Assembly (NCBI GenBank): GCA_017255395.1
Contig: JAFKDC010000016.1
Span: 1 to 64,000 of the forward strand
Source of the DNA: Enemella evansiae
GTDB taxonomy: Bacteria; Pseudomonadota; Alphaproteobacteria; Rhodobacterales; Rhodobacteraceae
Reading direction: 5' to 3'
DNA: 64,000 bases
Shown here piece by piece: positions 43,499 through 54,014 of the stretch. Position numbers and translations under genes: made by a program. The notes beneath the pieces were generated by a model. The model worked only from the letters and a program-made list of their open reading frames with translations. It was not told the DNA's origin and searched no databases. Within the stretch, counting starts at the first letter, position 1. Every line of letters begins with the position of its first letter.

Positions 43499-44680
43499 TC
43501 AGGCCCCCTGCCCCGGCGCGGTCACGTCGTGGCGGTAGATCCAGTCGAACTGCCCGACCAGCCGCCCCGGTGCCAGCCGCCCGACAGCACCCAGTCCAAG
43601 ATGCGCGACGCCCCGGACCAGCGGATTGCGCAGGTGGTATTTCCACGCATTGCCCTCGGCCGCCTGCACCACGCGGCGCACCCGCGCCTCGCGCCGCTGC
43701 TGGTAGGCGGCAAGCCCGGTCTGGATGTCGGGCGCCCGTTCCAGGGCGTCGCCCAGCACCCAGGCGTCTTCCAGCGCCATATTGGCGCCCTGCGCCATGA
43801 AGGGCAGCGTCGGATGCGCCGCATCCCCCAGAAGCGCCACGCCCGCACCGTGCCAGACCCGCGCCACCGGGTGCCGGAACAGCCCCCAGAGGCCCGGCGC
43901 CTCGACCTGTTCCAGAAGCGCGGGCACGTTACCGCCGAAACCCGCAAAGGCGCGGCGCAGGTTGGCGGGATCGTCGCTGTGCGACCAGCCCTCGGCCACC
44001 CAGTCCCGCCGCTCTTCCGCCGCGACGATATTGACGGATCTGCCGCCGCGCAGCGGGTAGCTGACAAGGTGGCGGCCCGGCCCCATGTGGACCCGCGCCT
44101 CTGCCGGGTGCCCGACCGTGTTCGGCACCACGGCGCGCCACGCCACCTGCCCGGTGAAGAACGGCGCCGCCGCCCCGTTCAGGGCCGGACGCAGGACGGA
44201 ATGCAGCCCCTCGGCCCCGATCACCAGATCGGCGCGGCCCTCGTCGCCGGTCCGGCAGACCACACGGGGCGGATCGCCCGGCACGATCGCGCGCACAGCC
44301 TGAAGCAGGCGCACCCGCACCCCGGCCTCGCGCGCCGCCGCCGCCAACAGGTCGATCAGGTCGGCGCGATGCACGAAACGGTAGCTTTGCGCCTCGGGCA
44401 GGCCTGAGAGGTCCAGCGAGACCACCTCGCGCCCCCGCCGGAAGTCGCGCAGCGAGACCGCTTGCCCGCGGACCGTGGCCGCGCGAAAGGCGGCGCCCAG
44501 TCCCAGCGCCTCAAGGACGCGCAGGCCGTTGGGGCTGACCTGTATGCCCGCACCGACCTCACGGATCGCCTCGGCCTGTTCCAGCACGCGCACCTCTGCG
44601 CCGCGCTGGCGCAGCGCCAGCGCCGCCGCCAGCCCGCCGATGCCGCCGCCGACGACCGTGACCTCCATTCCCTTCAGCAT
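43499..44680 (-). CDS. FAD-dependent aromatic monooxygenase
   Basis: This 393-residue flavoprotein has the dinucleotide fold VVGGGIGGLAAALALRQRGA, a DG-type motif VIGAEGLHSVLRP and the FAD motif LLGDAAHPTLPFMAQGANMA. It belongs with salicylate/3-hydroxybenzoate-type hydroxylases (class A). The aromatic substrate cannot be fixed from sequence. It stands between xdhC and dksA on the same strand with gaps over 100 bases on each side. Confidence 0.88.
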   Translation of the reverse strand: MLKGMEVTVVGGGIGGLAAALALRQRGAEVRVLEQAEAIREVGAGIQVSPNGLRVLEALGLGAAFRAATVRGQAVSLRDFRRGREVVSLDLSGLPEAQSYRFVHRADLIDLLAAAAREAGVRVRLLQAVRAIVPGDPPRVVCRTGDEGRADLVIGAEGLHSVLRPALNGAAAPFFTGQVAWRAVVPNTVGHPAEARVHMGPGRHLVSYPLRGGRSVNIVAAEERRDWVAEGWSHSDDPANLRRAFAGFGGNVPALLEQVEAPGLWGLFRHPVARVWHGAGVALLGDAAHPTLPFMAQGANMALEDAWVLGDALERAPDIQTGLAAYQQRREARVRRVVQAAEGNAWKYHLRNPLVRGVAHLGLGAVGRLAPGRLVGQFDWIYRHDVTAPGQGA

Positions 44681-44796
44681 GTCACCCCCAAATGCAAAGA
44701 ACGCCGAGGCGAGCCCCGGCGTCCCTGTGTCCCGTCCTGCCGCCCGAACCGCGCTCCTCCCGGCTCTGGCTGCACGGTCTTGTCCCCGCGCGGGGC

Positions 44797-45219
44797 TCAG
44801 TCGTCCCGGTGCACCTTCTCGCGGCGCTCGTGGCGCTCCTGCGCCTCGAGGCTCATGGTGGCGATGGGGCGCGCGTCCAGCCGCTTCAGCGAGATCGGCT
44901 CTCCGGTCACTTCGCAGTAGCCGTATTCGCCTTCTTCCAGACGGCGCAGCGCGGCGTCGATCTTGTTGACCAGCTTGCGCTGGCGGTCGCGGGTCCGCAG
45001 TTCCAGCGCGCGGTCGGTTTCCTCGCTGGCACGGTCGTTCACGTCGGGAATGTTGCGGGTTCCGGCCTGCAGGGTTTCGATGGTGTCACGGCTGTCCGCC
45101 AGCAGGTCGTTCTTCCATGCGATGAGCTTGCGTCGGAAATACTCCGTCTGCTTTTCGTTCATGAAAGGTTCATCTTCAGCCGGCCGGTAATCGTCCGGCA
45201 GAAAGCTTTCTGGTTTCAT
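44797..45219 (-). CDS. dksA: DksA-family RNA polymerase-binding protein with degenerate zinc site
   Basis: The 140-residue protein has the DksA coiled coil (FRRKLIAWKNDLLADSRDTI ... DVNDRASEETDRALELRTRD, with the acidic tip DxxDxA as NDRA) and globular part YGYCEVTGEPISLKRLDARP. Of the four zinc cysteines of E. coli DksA only the first remains; the others are Thr, Ser and Ala (EVTG, TMSLEAQ). It should still bind the secondary channel of RNA polymerase and work with ppGpp, but without zinc. The ATG at 45219 gives the usual start MKPESFLPDDY. Confidence 0.9.
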   Translation of the reverse strand: MKPESFLPDDYRPAEDEPFMNEKQTEYFRRKLIAWKNDLLADSRDTIETLQAGTRNIPDVNDRASEETDRALELRTRDRQRKLVNKIDAALRRLEEGEYGYCEVTGEPISLKRLDARPIATMSLEAQERHERREKVHRDD

Positions 45220-45387
45220 GGTTGCTCCCTCATCTACGCCAATTTGACCCATGGAAAATTCCCTAGATATCTGGCACCCCTACGGGGTGGACTTAACCGA
45301 AGGTCGCTGTCTTGTCACTACACAATAGCGCGGCCCGGGGCCGGTTTAGGCCCGCCGATGAAACCTTTTGTGAAGGATGCCTGACGA

Positions 45388-46227
<840 letters not shown>

Positions 46228-46307
46228 TCCCGGACACGCAGCGCGCCTGACCCGCTCGCGCGGCGGCCCCCTTGAGCCATGCCGGGCGTGGACTGGCGGG
46301 TGGGCCG

Positions 46308-46329
46308 CCGGACCCCGCCCGGGGTCCGG
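46308..46329. terminator. hairpin between convergent genes
   Basis: CCGGACCCC and GGGGTCCGG pair perfectly around GCCC between the convergent MoxR gene and the following minus-strand gene. No U-run. Confidence 0.55.
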
Positions 46330-46355
46330 TCGGGGCGCCCGGCAGGCCCGGCCCT

Positions 46356-46949
46356 CTAGGCGATCAGTTCCTGCTCCAGATCGCGGCGACGGCGCGCCGA
46401 TGTGATCTGCCGCGTCAGCACGTCCTCCGACCGATAGCTGACCGTCCCGCCCTGCTCCCGGACTTCGAACCGCTTGTAGCCGCCCATCAGCCGCTTGGCC
46501 TGCTGCGCGGCCACGATCACCGTGATCTCGACACTGTCGGGCACGCGTCCAGCGGCATCCTCCATCGCCCGCTCGCAGATCCGGCGAAACGCGCCGATGT
46601 CCAGCACCTCGCCCCCGGACAGCGGCCCCTGATTGGTACGGTCGCGCATCTCGCCGCCCAGCGGATCGTCTTCGTGGACCCGGTCGGTGACCAGCGTCGC
46701 AAAGCGCTCTTCTCCCGCACGCACGTCCACCTTGATGCCAAGGATATAGACCATGTCGGACCCCATGTTGGTCACAAGGCAGCGCGCCTCGCCATCGGTG
46801 TCCGTGGCGCTTGCGATATGGACGACGGCGCGGTTGGCGCGCCGGAAGCTGGTCAGAAACAGGTGCAGGTAGGCCAGCCAGACCAAAAGCATGGCCCCGT
46901 TCAGCACCACGTTCAGCCCACCGCTGTGGTCTTGCAGCCAGTCGATCAT
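46356..46949 (-). CDS. membrane-anchored protein of unknown function
   Basis: The 197-residue protein has one N-terminal span (LNVVLNGAMLLVWLAYLHLF) and a cytoplasmic or periplasmic domain with ATDTDGEARCLVTNMGSDMV, YILGIKVDVRAGEERFATLV and VEITVIVAAQQAKRLMGGYK. I do not recognise a named family. The ATG at 46949 places the anchor at the start; the longer frame upstream overlaps the divergent AEC transporter region. Confidence 0.72.
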   Translation of the reverse strand: MIDWLQDHSGGLNVVLNGAMLLVWLAYLHLFLTSFRRANRAVVHIASATDTDGEARCLVTNMGSDMVYILGIKVDVRAGEERFATLVTDRVHEDDPLGGEMRDRTNQGPLSGGEVLDIGAFRRICERAMEDAAGRVPDSVEITVIVAAQQAKRLMGGYKRFEVREQGGTVSYRSEDVLTRQITSARRRRDLEQELIA

Positions 46950-47201
46950 TCGCGCCTCCGCTCGGGTTCGATGCGCTGGCCCAACACCGCCATGGCGCCA
47001 GAGTTCCGGGACGGCGCCGGACCTCGCCGGTTCACCGGTCGCGCCGCCGGGCCGCAGCCTCCAGCCGGACACCGGCCTTCAAAGAGTTCGCCCATGCCCG
47101 CCCGCAGCAGTGCCGCCGCATGCAGGCCCAGCCCTTCGCCACTGCTTGCGCCCCCTGCCCGCGCGTGCTTTGTCAGGCCCGAGACCCCGAAAGCCCCCCA
47201 G

Positions 47202-48104
47202 ATGCTGCACGTCCTGACCCACGACATCCTGCCCGTCTTCTTCATGCTGGCGCTCGGCCTTGCACTGGGGCGCGGCAAGGTGGTCAGCGCAGCCGAGGCC
47301 GCGACGCTGAACCGGGTCGCCTTCCTGATCCTGCAACCGGCGCTGATCTTCCCGCTGATCGCCCGGCTCGACTGGTCCAGCTTTCGCGTCGATGCGCTGG
47401 CGATCTATGCCGCGATGGAGGTGCTGGTCTTCACCCTGACCTACCAGCTGCTGCGCCGGGTCTTCCGGCGCGAGGCGATGGAAGCCTGGCTTCTGTCCAT
47501 GGCCACGGTCTTCGTCAACACATTGCTCTATATCTGGCCCATCTCCTTCCTGATCTACGGAGAGGCCGCCGCCCTGCCCGTCACCGCCCTCGTGGCCTGG
47601 GATTCCGCCGTCGCCTTCGCCTTCTTCATCATCTCGACAGACCTGATGTCGGGGCGCGGCGCGGGCCCGGGCGCGGCGGTGCGGCGGCTGGCACGGAACC
47701 CGGTGCTGATCGCCATCGCGCTGGGGCTGACGGTGAACATCGCCGGGCTGGCGATCCCCGCCCCTTTTCTGACCGCCTTCGCCTTTTCCGGGGCCGCCGC
47801 AGCACCGCTGACGCTCTTTGCGCTCGGTGTCATCCTCTCGGGTCATGCGCTGTTGCCGGGTCGGGTCGTCTCGACCGTCACCGCGATCAAGCTGGCGGTC
47901 TTTCCCGCGCTGGTCTGGCTGGCGCTGTCGCTGACCATCGCGCCCGGGACATGGCAGACACTCTTCACCCTGACCGCCGCCGGACCGTCCGGGGCCATGG
48001 CCTTCGCGCTGGCCATGCTCTACGGCGTCCGCACGGATGCGATCGCGCCGGTGATCGTCTGGACCTCTGTCCTGTCGCTGATCTCGCTGTCCTGGCTGGC
48101 CTGA
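47202..48104 (+). CDS. AEC-family transporter (auxin efflux carrier type)
   Basis: The 300-residue protein has about ten membrane spans with the inverted-repeat layout of AEC carriers: MLHVLTHDILPVFFMLALGL at the start, NRVAFLILQPALIFPLIARL, and LFALGVILSGHAL in the second half. Such carriers export or import small organic acids. A second AEC gene lies at 54.0 kb. Start ATG chosen because the family begins this way; the upstream frame is not protein-like. Confidence 0.87.
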   Translation: MLHVLTHDILPVFFMLALGLALGRGKVVSAAEAATLNRVAFLILQPALIFPLIARLDWSSFRVDALAIYAAMEVLVFTLTYQLLRRVFRREAMEAWLLSMATVFVNTLLYIWPISFLIYGEAAALPVTALVAWDSAVAFAFFIISTDLMSGRGAGPGAAVRRLARNPVLIAIALGLTVNIAGLAIPAPFLTAFAFSGAAAAPLTLFALGVILSGHALLPGRVVSTVTAIKLAVFPALVWLALSLTIAPGTWQTLFTLTAAGPSGAMAFALAMLYGVRTDAIAPVIVWTSVLSLISLSWLA

Positions 48105-48233
48105 CGCGGCGGCGCGGGGGCTGTGCGCCCCCCCCGGACGGGGCCGGGCGCCGCATTCACGCCACGGTCTGCGGTACAACAATAGGCTGTATTCACCCAG
48201 ATTGTTGCAAGCCTGCATCGCGTGTCTCAATGG

Positions 48234-48248
48234 TTATCAAAGGGTTAA
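48234..48248 (+). promoter_or_regulatory. candidate CtrA-type site
   Basis: TTAT-CAAAGGG-TTAA matches seven of eight fixed positions of the CtrA box TTAA-N7-TTAA. It lies 155 bases upstream of the GNAT/DUF2927 operon. A TCCCGAATTCGGGA palindrome follows at 48258-48271. The 298-base gap otherwise holds no gene. Confidence 0.3.
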
Positions 48249-48402
48249 CCCGCGACCTCCCGAATTCGGGAATAAATTGCACACCGGGGATGCATGTCTT
48301 GCGCAGTTAACGCTTTTTTGCCCTATAGTTTCCGCACAGTGGACAGAAAATCATCGGATACCAAGAACATCCGAGTGAACCAATAAGCAGGCAGGTTTCA
48401 AA

Positions 48403-48858
48403 TTGTCCCAGGATACGGCTCTGACGGTGCGCGCCCTGCGTGCCGAGGATGAACCGGCATGGCGTGAAATGTGGACGGCGTATCTCGCCTTTTACGAAAG
48501 CACCGTGCCAGAGGAGGTCTATGCCTCCACCTTCGCACGCCTTCTGGGCGACGACCCCCGTGACCACAACGCGCTGGTCGCCGAGAAGGACGGGACCCTC
48601 GTCGGACTGGCCCATTACCTGTTCCACCGCCACGGCTGGAAGATCGAGGACGTCTGCTATCTGCAGGACCTCTATGCCACACCCGAAACCCGGGGAACCG
48701 GCGTCGGGCGCGCCCTGATCGAGGGCGTCTATGCCGCCGCCGATGCCCATGGCGCGGGCAATGTCTACTGGAACACCCAGCATTTCAACGAGACCGCCCG
48801 CAAACTGTACGACCGCATTGGCGTGCTGACGCCCTTCATCAAGTACCAGAGGGCATGA
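48403..48858 (+). CDS. GNAT-family N-acetyltransferase
   Basis: The 151-residue protein has the GNAT fold with the acetyl-CoA-binding signature QDLYATPETRGTGVGRALIE (RxxGxG) and the C-terminal NTQHFNETARKLYDRIG. Substrate not identifiable. The start appears to be TTG at 48403, with GCAGGCAGG upstream; no ATG gives a complete domain. It overlaps the DUF2927 start by 4 bases. Confidence 0.85.
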   Translation: MSQDTALTVRALRAEDEPAWREMWTAYLAFYESTVPEEVYASTFARLLGDDPRDHNALVAEKDGTLVGLAHYLFHRHGWKIEDVCYLQDLYATPETRGTGVGRALIEGVYAAADAHGAGNVYWNTQHFNETARKLYDRIGVLTPFIKYQRA

Positions 48859-50249
48859 TGCGCACCGCAAGACGACTTCTTCTGCCGTTCTACATGATGC
48901 TGGGCGCCTGCATGCCGGTCCAGAACACGGAAACCGCAACCCGCGCCGCCGCCGTGCCGGTGCAGGCGGCCAGCACCCTGCCCCCGATGAAGAGTTTCGC
49001 GGTGCCGCGCCCCGCACCGGCGGTGGCCTCGAACGCCGATATCGCGCGGGATTTCCTCGACCTCACCTTCATGCTGGAATCCGGGCGCGCCCTGCCGGTC
49101 TTCACCCGCTTCGAGGGGCCGATCTCGGTCCGGGTGACCGGTGCGCCGCCGGCCTCGCTGGGGCCGGACCTGACACGGCTTCTGCACCGCCTGCGCACCG
49201 AGGCGGGCATCGACATCGCGCTGACCGGTGCGGCGCGGGCCAATATCACCCTTCAGGCCGTGACCCGCGAAGAGATCCGCCGCGCCCTGCCAAGCGCCGC
49301 CTGTTTCGTGGTGCCCAACGTCACCTCCCTGGCCGAATACCGCAGCCTGCGCCGCACCAAACAGGTCAGCTGGTCGCAGCTGCGCAGCCGCGAGACGCTG
49401 GCGATCTTCCTGCCCAACGACGCCAGCCCGCAAGAGGTGCGCGACTGCCTGCACGAGGAACTGGCGCAGGCGATCGGTCCGCTCAACGACCTCTACCGCC
49501 TGCCCGACAGCGTCTTCAACGACGACAATGTGCACACGGTGCTGACCGGGTTCGACATGCTGGTGCTGCGCACCTATTACGATCCGGCGCTCCGCACGGG
49601 CATGACCCGCGCCGAGGTGGCCGAGCGCCTGCCCTCGATCCTCGCCCGGCTCAACCCGGCGGGTCAGGGGATCGCGCCCCGGCGGCTGGCCAGGACACCC
49701 CGGGCCTGGATCGAGGCGGTGCAGACCGCGCTTGGGCCCGGCGCCAATGCCGCCGAACGCCGCGCGGCGGCAACCAAGGGGCTTCAGATCGCCACCGCCA
49801 TGGGCTGGACAGACCATCGCCGCGCCTTTTCGCACTACGCCATGGGGCGGCTCTTGCAGGCAACCGATCCGGCCTCTGCACAGGACAACTTTGTGCTGGC
49901 GCAGCGGTTCTTCGGCCCCGGCCCGGACACCGCGCTGCACCGCGCCTATGTCGCCTCGCAATTGGCCGCCTATGCGATCAGCGCAGGCCGGGCCGAGGAT
50001 GCGCTGTATCTTCTGACCCCGCATCTGGACACGGCGGCACGGCACGAAAACGCGGCGCTTCTGGCGACGCTGATGATGCTGCGCGCCGAGGCGCTGGAAC
50101 TGGCGGGCCATGTCACCGAGGGACGCAAGGTCCGGGTGGACTCCCTTGGATGGGCACGATACGGCTTCGGCTCTGACTGGGCCGTGCGCGCCAAGCTGCG
50201 CGAGGTCGGCCTGCTGAACCCCGCCAGACGGAGACAGGGCGCCTTATGA
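48855..50249 (+). CDS. DUF2927 lipoprotein
   Basis: The 464-residue product has a lipoprotein signal (LLLPFYMMLGAC with the cysteine at residue 19) and a DUF2927 domain with RFEGPISVRVTGAPPASLGP and the HExxQ-like DCLHEELAQAIGPLNDLYRL, reminiscent of a metallopeptidase site. C-terminal residues 320-460 are helical, TPR-like. It is probably periplasmic and anchored. It overlaps both the GNAT gene before it and the small membrane protein after it, so the three are one operon. Confidence 0.85.
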   Translation: MMRTARRLLLPFYMMLGACMPVQNTETATRAAAVPVQAASTLPPMKSFAVPRPAPAVASNADIARDFLDLTFMLESGRALPVFTRFEGPISVRVTGAPPASLGPDLTRLLHRLRTEAGIDIALTGAARANITLQAVTREEIRRALPSAACFVVPNVTSLAEYRSLRRTKQVSWSQLRSRETLAIFLPNDASPQEVRDCLHEELAQAIGPLNDLYRLPDSVFNDDNVHTVLTGFDMLVLRTYYDPALRTGMTRAEVAERLPSILARLNPAGQGIAPRRLARTPRAWIEAVQTALGPGANAAERRAAATKGLQIATAMGWTDHRRAFSHYAMGRLLQATDPASAQDNFVLAQRFFGPGPDTALHRAYVASQLAAYAISAGRAEDALYLLTPHLDTAARHENAALLATLMMLRAEALELAGHVTEGRKVRVDSLGWARYGFGSDWAVRAKLREVGLLNPARRRQGAL

Positions 50250-50413
50250 TCGTGATTGCAGGAGCCATCCTTGGCGCCATCCTCGGCGGCATCGTCGCGG
50301 CCCGCCGCAAGGGCAACAAGGCCGATATCGCGCAATACGCGGTGGTCTACGGCATCGCCCTCGCCCTTGCCGGGCTGGTCCTGACCATCGCCATCGAGAA
50401 ACTGATCGTCTGA
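50246..50413 (+). CDS. small membrane protein, 55 aa
   Basis: The frame MIVIAGAILGAILGGIVAAR followed by a basic RKGNKADIAQYA and a second hydrophobic segment IALALAGLVLTIAIEKLIV gives a two-span hairpin protein. Its ATG overlaps the DUF2927 stop (ATGA), a sign of coupled translation. Apolipoprotein-like or accessory roles are open; function unknown. Confidence 0.75.
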   Translation: MIVIAGAILGAILGGIVAARRKGNKADIAQYAVVYGIALALAGLVLTIAIEKLIV

Positions 50414-50420
50414 GGCGGGG

Positions 50421-50465
50421 AAAGCGGCTTCGAAGCCGCTTTCGAAAGGCCCTTCGAAGGGCCTT
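50421..50465. repeat. two adjacent TTCGAA palindromes
   Basis: A perfect 22-nt palindrome (half AAAGCGGCTTC, 50421-50442) and a perfect 20-nt palindrome (half AAGGCCCTTC, 50446-50465) lie side by side, 8 bases after the small membrane gene. They resemble those at 24.5, 35.15 and 38.15 kb. Confidence 0.8.
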
Positions 50466-50509
50466 CGCGCCGGTGGACAGGGCGCGCCCGGCATCCTAGA
50501 CCTGTGGCC

Positions 50510-51691
50510 ATGTTCGTGCCCTTCTTCGAGACCCTGCGCAAGGCCGGTGTGCCGGTCACTCTGCGCGAGTACCTGTCCTTCCTCGACGGCATGGCCGCGG
50601 GGCTGGCGACCTATGATGTCGAGGCCTTCTATTACCTCGCCCGTGTGTCGATGGTGAAGGACGAGCGCCATCTCGACCGCTTCGACCGCGCCTTCGCCGA
50701 GGCCTTCAGGGGGCTGGAGCAGATCGGCGTCGACGACGTGCTGAACGCCGTCGACCTGCCCGCAGACTGGCTGCGCAGGCAGGCCGAGAAGCTGCTGACC
50801 GAGGAAGAGAAGGCGCAGATCGAGGCCCTGGGCGGCTTCGACAAGCTGATGGAGACGCTGAAAGAGCGGCTGGCCGAGCAGAAGGGCCGTCATCAGGGCG
50901 GCTCGAAGTGGATCGGCACCGGCGGCACCTCGCCCTTCGGCGCCTACGGCTACAACCCCGAAGGCGTGCGCATCGGGCAGGACGAGAGCCGCCACAGGCG
51001 CGCGGTGAAGGTCTGGGACAAGCGCGAGTTCCGCAATCTCGACGATACGGTCGAGCTGGGCACGCGCAACATCAAGGTCGCGCTGAAGCGGCTGCGGCGC
51101 TGGGTCCGGCAGGGCGCCGAGGACGAGTTGGACCTCGACGGCACGATCCGCGCCACTGCCGAACACGGCTACCTCGACGTGCAGACCCGGCCCCAGCGGC
51201 GCAACGCGGTGAAGGTGCTGCTGTTTCTCGACGCCGGCGGGTCGATGGACCCCTTCGTGAAGGTGGTCGAAGAGCTGTTCTCGGCGGCGCGCGCCGAGTT
51301 CAAGCACATGGAACATTTCTACTTCCACAATTGTCTCTACGAGGGCGTCTGGCGCGACAACCGCCGCCGCTGGGACCGGCAGGTGCCGACCTGGGAGGTG
51401 CTGAACACCTACGGGCCGGACTATAAATGCATCTTCGTCGGCGATGCCTCGATGTCGCCCTACGAGATCGCCTATCCCGGCGGCGCCAACGAGCACTGGA
51501 ACGCCGAGGCCGGGCAGGTCTGGCTGCAACGCGCGCGGGACCAGTGGCACGATCACCTCTGGATCAACCCGGTGCCCGAGACGCACTGGCCCTACACCCA
51601 GTCGATCGAAATGATCCGCGAGATCTTCGCGGACCGCATGGTGCCGATGACGCTGGAGGGCATCGACCGGGGCGTGAAGCTGTTGGCCTGA
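50510..51691 (+). CDS. VWA-domain protein, partner of MoxR (CoxE-like)
   Basis: The 393-residue protein has a helical N-terminal part (FVPFFETLRKAGVPVTLREY), a charged middle and a C-terminal von Willebrand A domain (NAVKVLLFLDAGGSMDPFVK ... CIFVGDASMSPYEI). The MIDAS motif is D-A-G-G-S, with glycine for the first serine of DxSxS; the family commonly shows this. It should work with the MoxR ATPase at 45.4 kb. Start ATG at 50510, a GTG six bases upstream is possible. Confidence 0.87.
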   Translation: MFVPFFETLRKAGVPVTLREYLSFLDGMAAGLATYDVEAFYYLARVSMVKDERHLDRFDRAFAEAFRGLEQIGVDDVLNAVDLPADWLRRQAEKLLTEEEKAQIEALGGFDKLMETLKERLAEQKGRHQGGSKWIGTGGTSPFGAYGYNPEGVRIGQDESRHRRAVKVWDKREFRNLDDTVELGTRNIKVALKRLRRWVRQGAEDELDLDGTIRATAEHGYLDVQTRPQRRNAVKVLLFLDAGGSMDPFVKVVEELFSAARAEFKHMEHFYFHNCLYEGVWRDNRRRWDRQVPTWEVLNTYGPDYKCIFVGDASMSPYEIAYPGGANEHWNAEAGQVWLQRARDQWHDHLWINPVPETHWPYTQSIEMIREIFADRMVPMTLEGIDRGVKLLA

Positions 51692-52086
51692 GCCCCCGGG
51701 AGCGGTGTCGCTTTCGAGTATTTCTGCAGAGAAGAAGCCCGGGGGCCGCCTCGCCGAGAGGCGGGTTGCCCGTGGATGAGCAACGCCTTTCCTCTGCGTC
51801 GCTTTGGCTGTGACCGGACGCAGCGGTATTTGGGCCAAGAAGAAGCGCAGAGGATTGGTTTGGTGCGCGGCGAGGTGCCTCGGGGCACGGGGGGGCCGGA
51901 CTGCACCCTTTCCGGGGGCCGAGGCGGTCAGGGCGGGGCAAAGCGCGGCTGCTTCGGTTGCGGGTCAGGGCTGTCTCTGCATGCGGCGCGTCCGGGCGCG
52001 CGGTGGTTTGCCGGCTTTGGACGGGACGCGGTCCTTGACACATTGCCGATTCTGTTCGGCGACGGAGGGGAAGGCGTCGGGGACGC
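51692..52086. other. non-coding gap with dispersed repeat, copy D
   Basis: Bases 51700-51745 contain GGGAGCGGTGTCGCTTTCGA, then GTATTTCTGCAGAGAAGAAG, a copy of the AAGAAG repeat, followed by a CCGCCTC/GAGGCGG hairpin. The remaining 320 bases show no believable gene; frames in it are short and unlike proteins. Confidence 0.55.
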
Positions 52087-53496
52087 TCAGCACTCCGGCA
52101 GGTTGACCGCGATGCCGCCAGTCGAGGTTTCCTTGTACTTCAGATCCATGTCGCGCCCGGTTTCCAGCATCACGCGGATGCAATTGTCGAGCGGCATGAA
52201 ATGTGTGCCGTCGCCGCGCAGGGCCAGCGAAGCGGCGGAGACCGCCTTGATCGCCCCCAGCGCGTTGCGTTCGATGCAGGGTACCTGCACCAGACCCGCC
52301 GCCGGGTCGCAGGTCATGCCGAGGTGGTGTTCCAGCGCAATCTCGGCGGCGTTCTCGATCTGCGCGTTGGTGCCGCCCAGCACCGCGCAGAGACCGGCGG
52401 CCCCCATGGCGGCGGCAGAGCCCACCTCGGCCTGACAGCCGGCCTCGGCGCCGGAAATCGACGCGTTGTGCTTGATCAGCCCGCCGATGGCGGCGGCGAC
52501 CAGCAAGAGGTCGCGGCAGCCCCTGCGCGTGGCCCCCACGCAGTGGTCGCGGTAGTAGCGCAGCACCGCAGGCACCACCCCCGCCGCGCCATTGGTGGGT
52601 GAGGTCACGACCCGCCCCCCGGCGGCGTTTTCCTCGTTCACCGCCATGGCGTAGACCGAGAGCCAGTCGTTGGCCTGATGCGGCTGGGCGAGGTTCATAC
52701 CCTTTTCCGCCTGCAACTGGTCGTGGATGTTCTTGGCGCGGCGTTTCACCTTGAGGCCGCCGGGCAGGATGCCCTCCTGCTCCAGCCCGCGCGCCACGCA
52801 GCCGTCCATGGTGTCGAGGATACGGTCGATCCTTGCGTCGAGATCGGCGCCGTGCAGGACAGCTTCGTTAGCGCGCTTCATCTGCGCGATGGTAAGGCCC
52901 GAGCGCGCGCCCATCTCGAGCATCTCGGCGGCGGTGCCGAAGGGATAGGGGAAGGCATGGGCGGTCTTTTCCGACTTCAGATCGTGGCCGCCCGCCTTCT
53001 GCGCCTCCAGCTCTGCCGCGGTCAGCACGAAGCCGCCGCCGACCGAGTAGTAGGTCTGCTGCATGTAGGTCGCGCCGGAGCGGTCGAAAGCCTTCAGGAT
53101 CAACCCGTTGGCGTGGCCGGGCAGCGAGGGGCCATAGTCGAAGACGAGGTCCGTGGCGGGATCGAAGCGCAGGGCCGGCAGGCCCTCGGGGCGCACAACA
53201 CCCTCTGTGCGCACGGCCTCTTCGAGGGCCTCGGCGCGGTCCGGGTCCAGCGTTTCGGGCACCAGCCCGCAGAGCCCGAGGATCACCGCACGGTCGGTGG
53301 CATGACCCTTGCCGGTGAAGGCCAGCGAGCCGTGCAGCGAGGCGCCCAGCCGGGCCAGCTCTCCGGCACCGGGGATCTTCTCGGCCCCGCCGCGCAGGTC
53401 GTCGAGGAAGCGCGCGGCGGCCACCATCGGCCCCATGGTATGCGAGGACGAAGGTCCGATGCCGATCTTGAAGACGTCGAAGACGGAGAGAAACAT
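52087..53496 (-). CDS. sdaA: L-serine ammonia-lyase (single-chain)
   Basis: The 469-residue enzyme converts L-serine to pyruvate and ammonia with a 4Fe-4S cluster. The N-terminal beta domain has [20 protein letters not shown]; the alpha domain has [37 protein letters not shown] and [17 protein letters not shown] with the cluster cysteines. The ATG at 53496 starts [12 protein letters not shown] as in relatives. It diverges from an AEC transporter. Confidence 0.95.
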   Translation of the reverse strand: MFLSVFDVFKIGIGPSSSHTMGPMVAAARFLDDLRGGAEKIPGAGELARLGASLHGSLAFTGKGHATDRAVILGLCGLVPETLDPDRAEALEEAVRTEGVVRPEGLPALRFDPATDLVFDYGPSLPGHANGLILKAFDRSGATYMQQTYYSVGGGFVLTAAELEAQKAGGHDLKSEKTAHAFPYPFGTAAEMLEMGARSGLTIAQMKRANEAVLHGADLDARIDRILDTMDGCVARGLEQEGILPGGLKVKRRAKNIHDQLQAEKGMNLAQPHQANDWLSVYAMAVNEENAAGGRVVTSPTNGAAGVVPAVLRYYRDHCVGATRRGCRDLLLVAAAIGGLIKHNASISGAEAGCQAEVGSAAAMGAAGLCAVLGGTNAQIENAAEIALEHHLGMTCDPAAGLVQVPCIERNALGAIKAVSAASLALRGDGTHFMPLDNCIRVMLETGRDMDLKYKETSTGGIAVNLPEC

Positions 53497-54014
53497 GCGT
53501 GGCCTTTCCCTGGGTGTTGCAGCGGGCTGGTTCGGGTCGGCGCACTCTGCGACAGGCGGTCCGGACGGACAAGGTGTCGGATCGCGGGCGGCTGGCGGAA
53601 GGTCGCCGCGCCCGCGCAGAGGGTCGCATTCCGTCACCTCCCGGCGAAGATTTCCGCCGGGGCGCCGCGGTCACCCTGCCCCGGCGCGAGGTCTGGCGCG
53701 CGGGCGCAGGGAATCGGGCTGGCCGGCGGCAAGGGGAGAGGCCGCCCACCCGGCCCATGCCCTGCCCCGATGTCTTCGGACACGAGAGAAGACCGGCAAC
53801 CCGGGCAACCGGAGAGAAAAACGTGCAAGAGCCTGCGCCTGCCCTCTCCTGATCGGGGGACCCGCCGGATCGGCGCCGGGGGCGAAACGAGGCGGGGCTG
53901 TTCCGGTCTGCGACCGCGACCGGGGCCCTGCCCGCCCTTTTCCCTGCCCACAGGCCTGCTATGGCTGCATGATGGCCTGACACGGCCGCCTTTGACACCG
54001 CCGGGACCGCGACC
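53497..54014. other. divergent intergenic region, no gene seen
   Basis: The 518 bases between the divergent sdaA and AEC genes contain no frame that resembles a protein on either strand. It is unusually long for a promoter region; I see no strong hairpin or repeat in it. Confidence 0.5.

Noticed and set aside
51776-52435. A 219-codon frame overlapping the end of sdaA
   Set aside because: It overlaps sdaA on the other strand and has no domain-like pattern.
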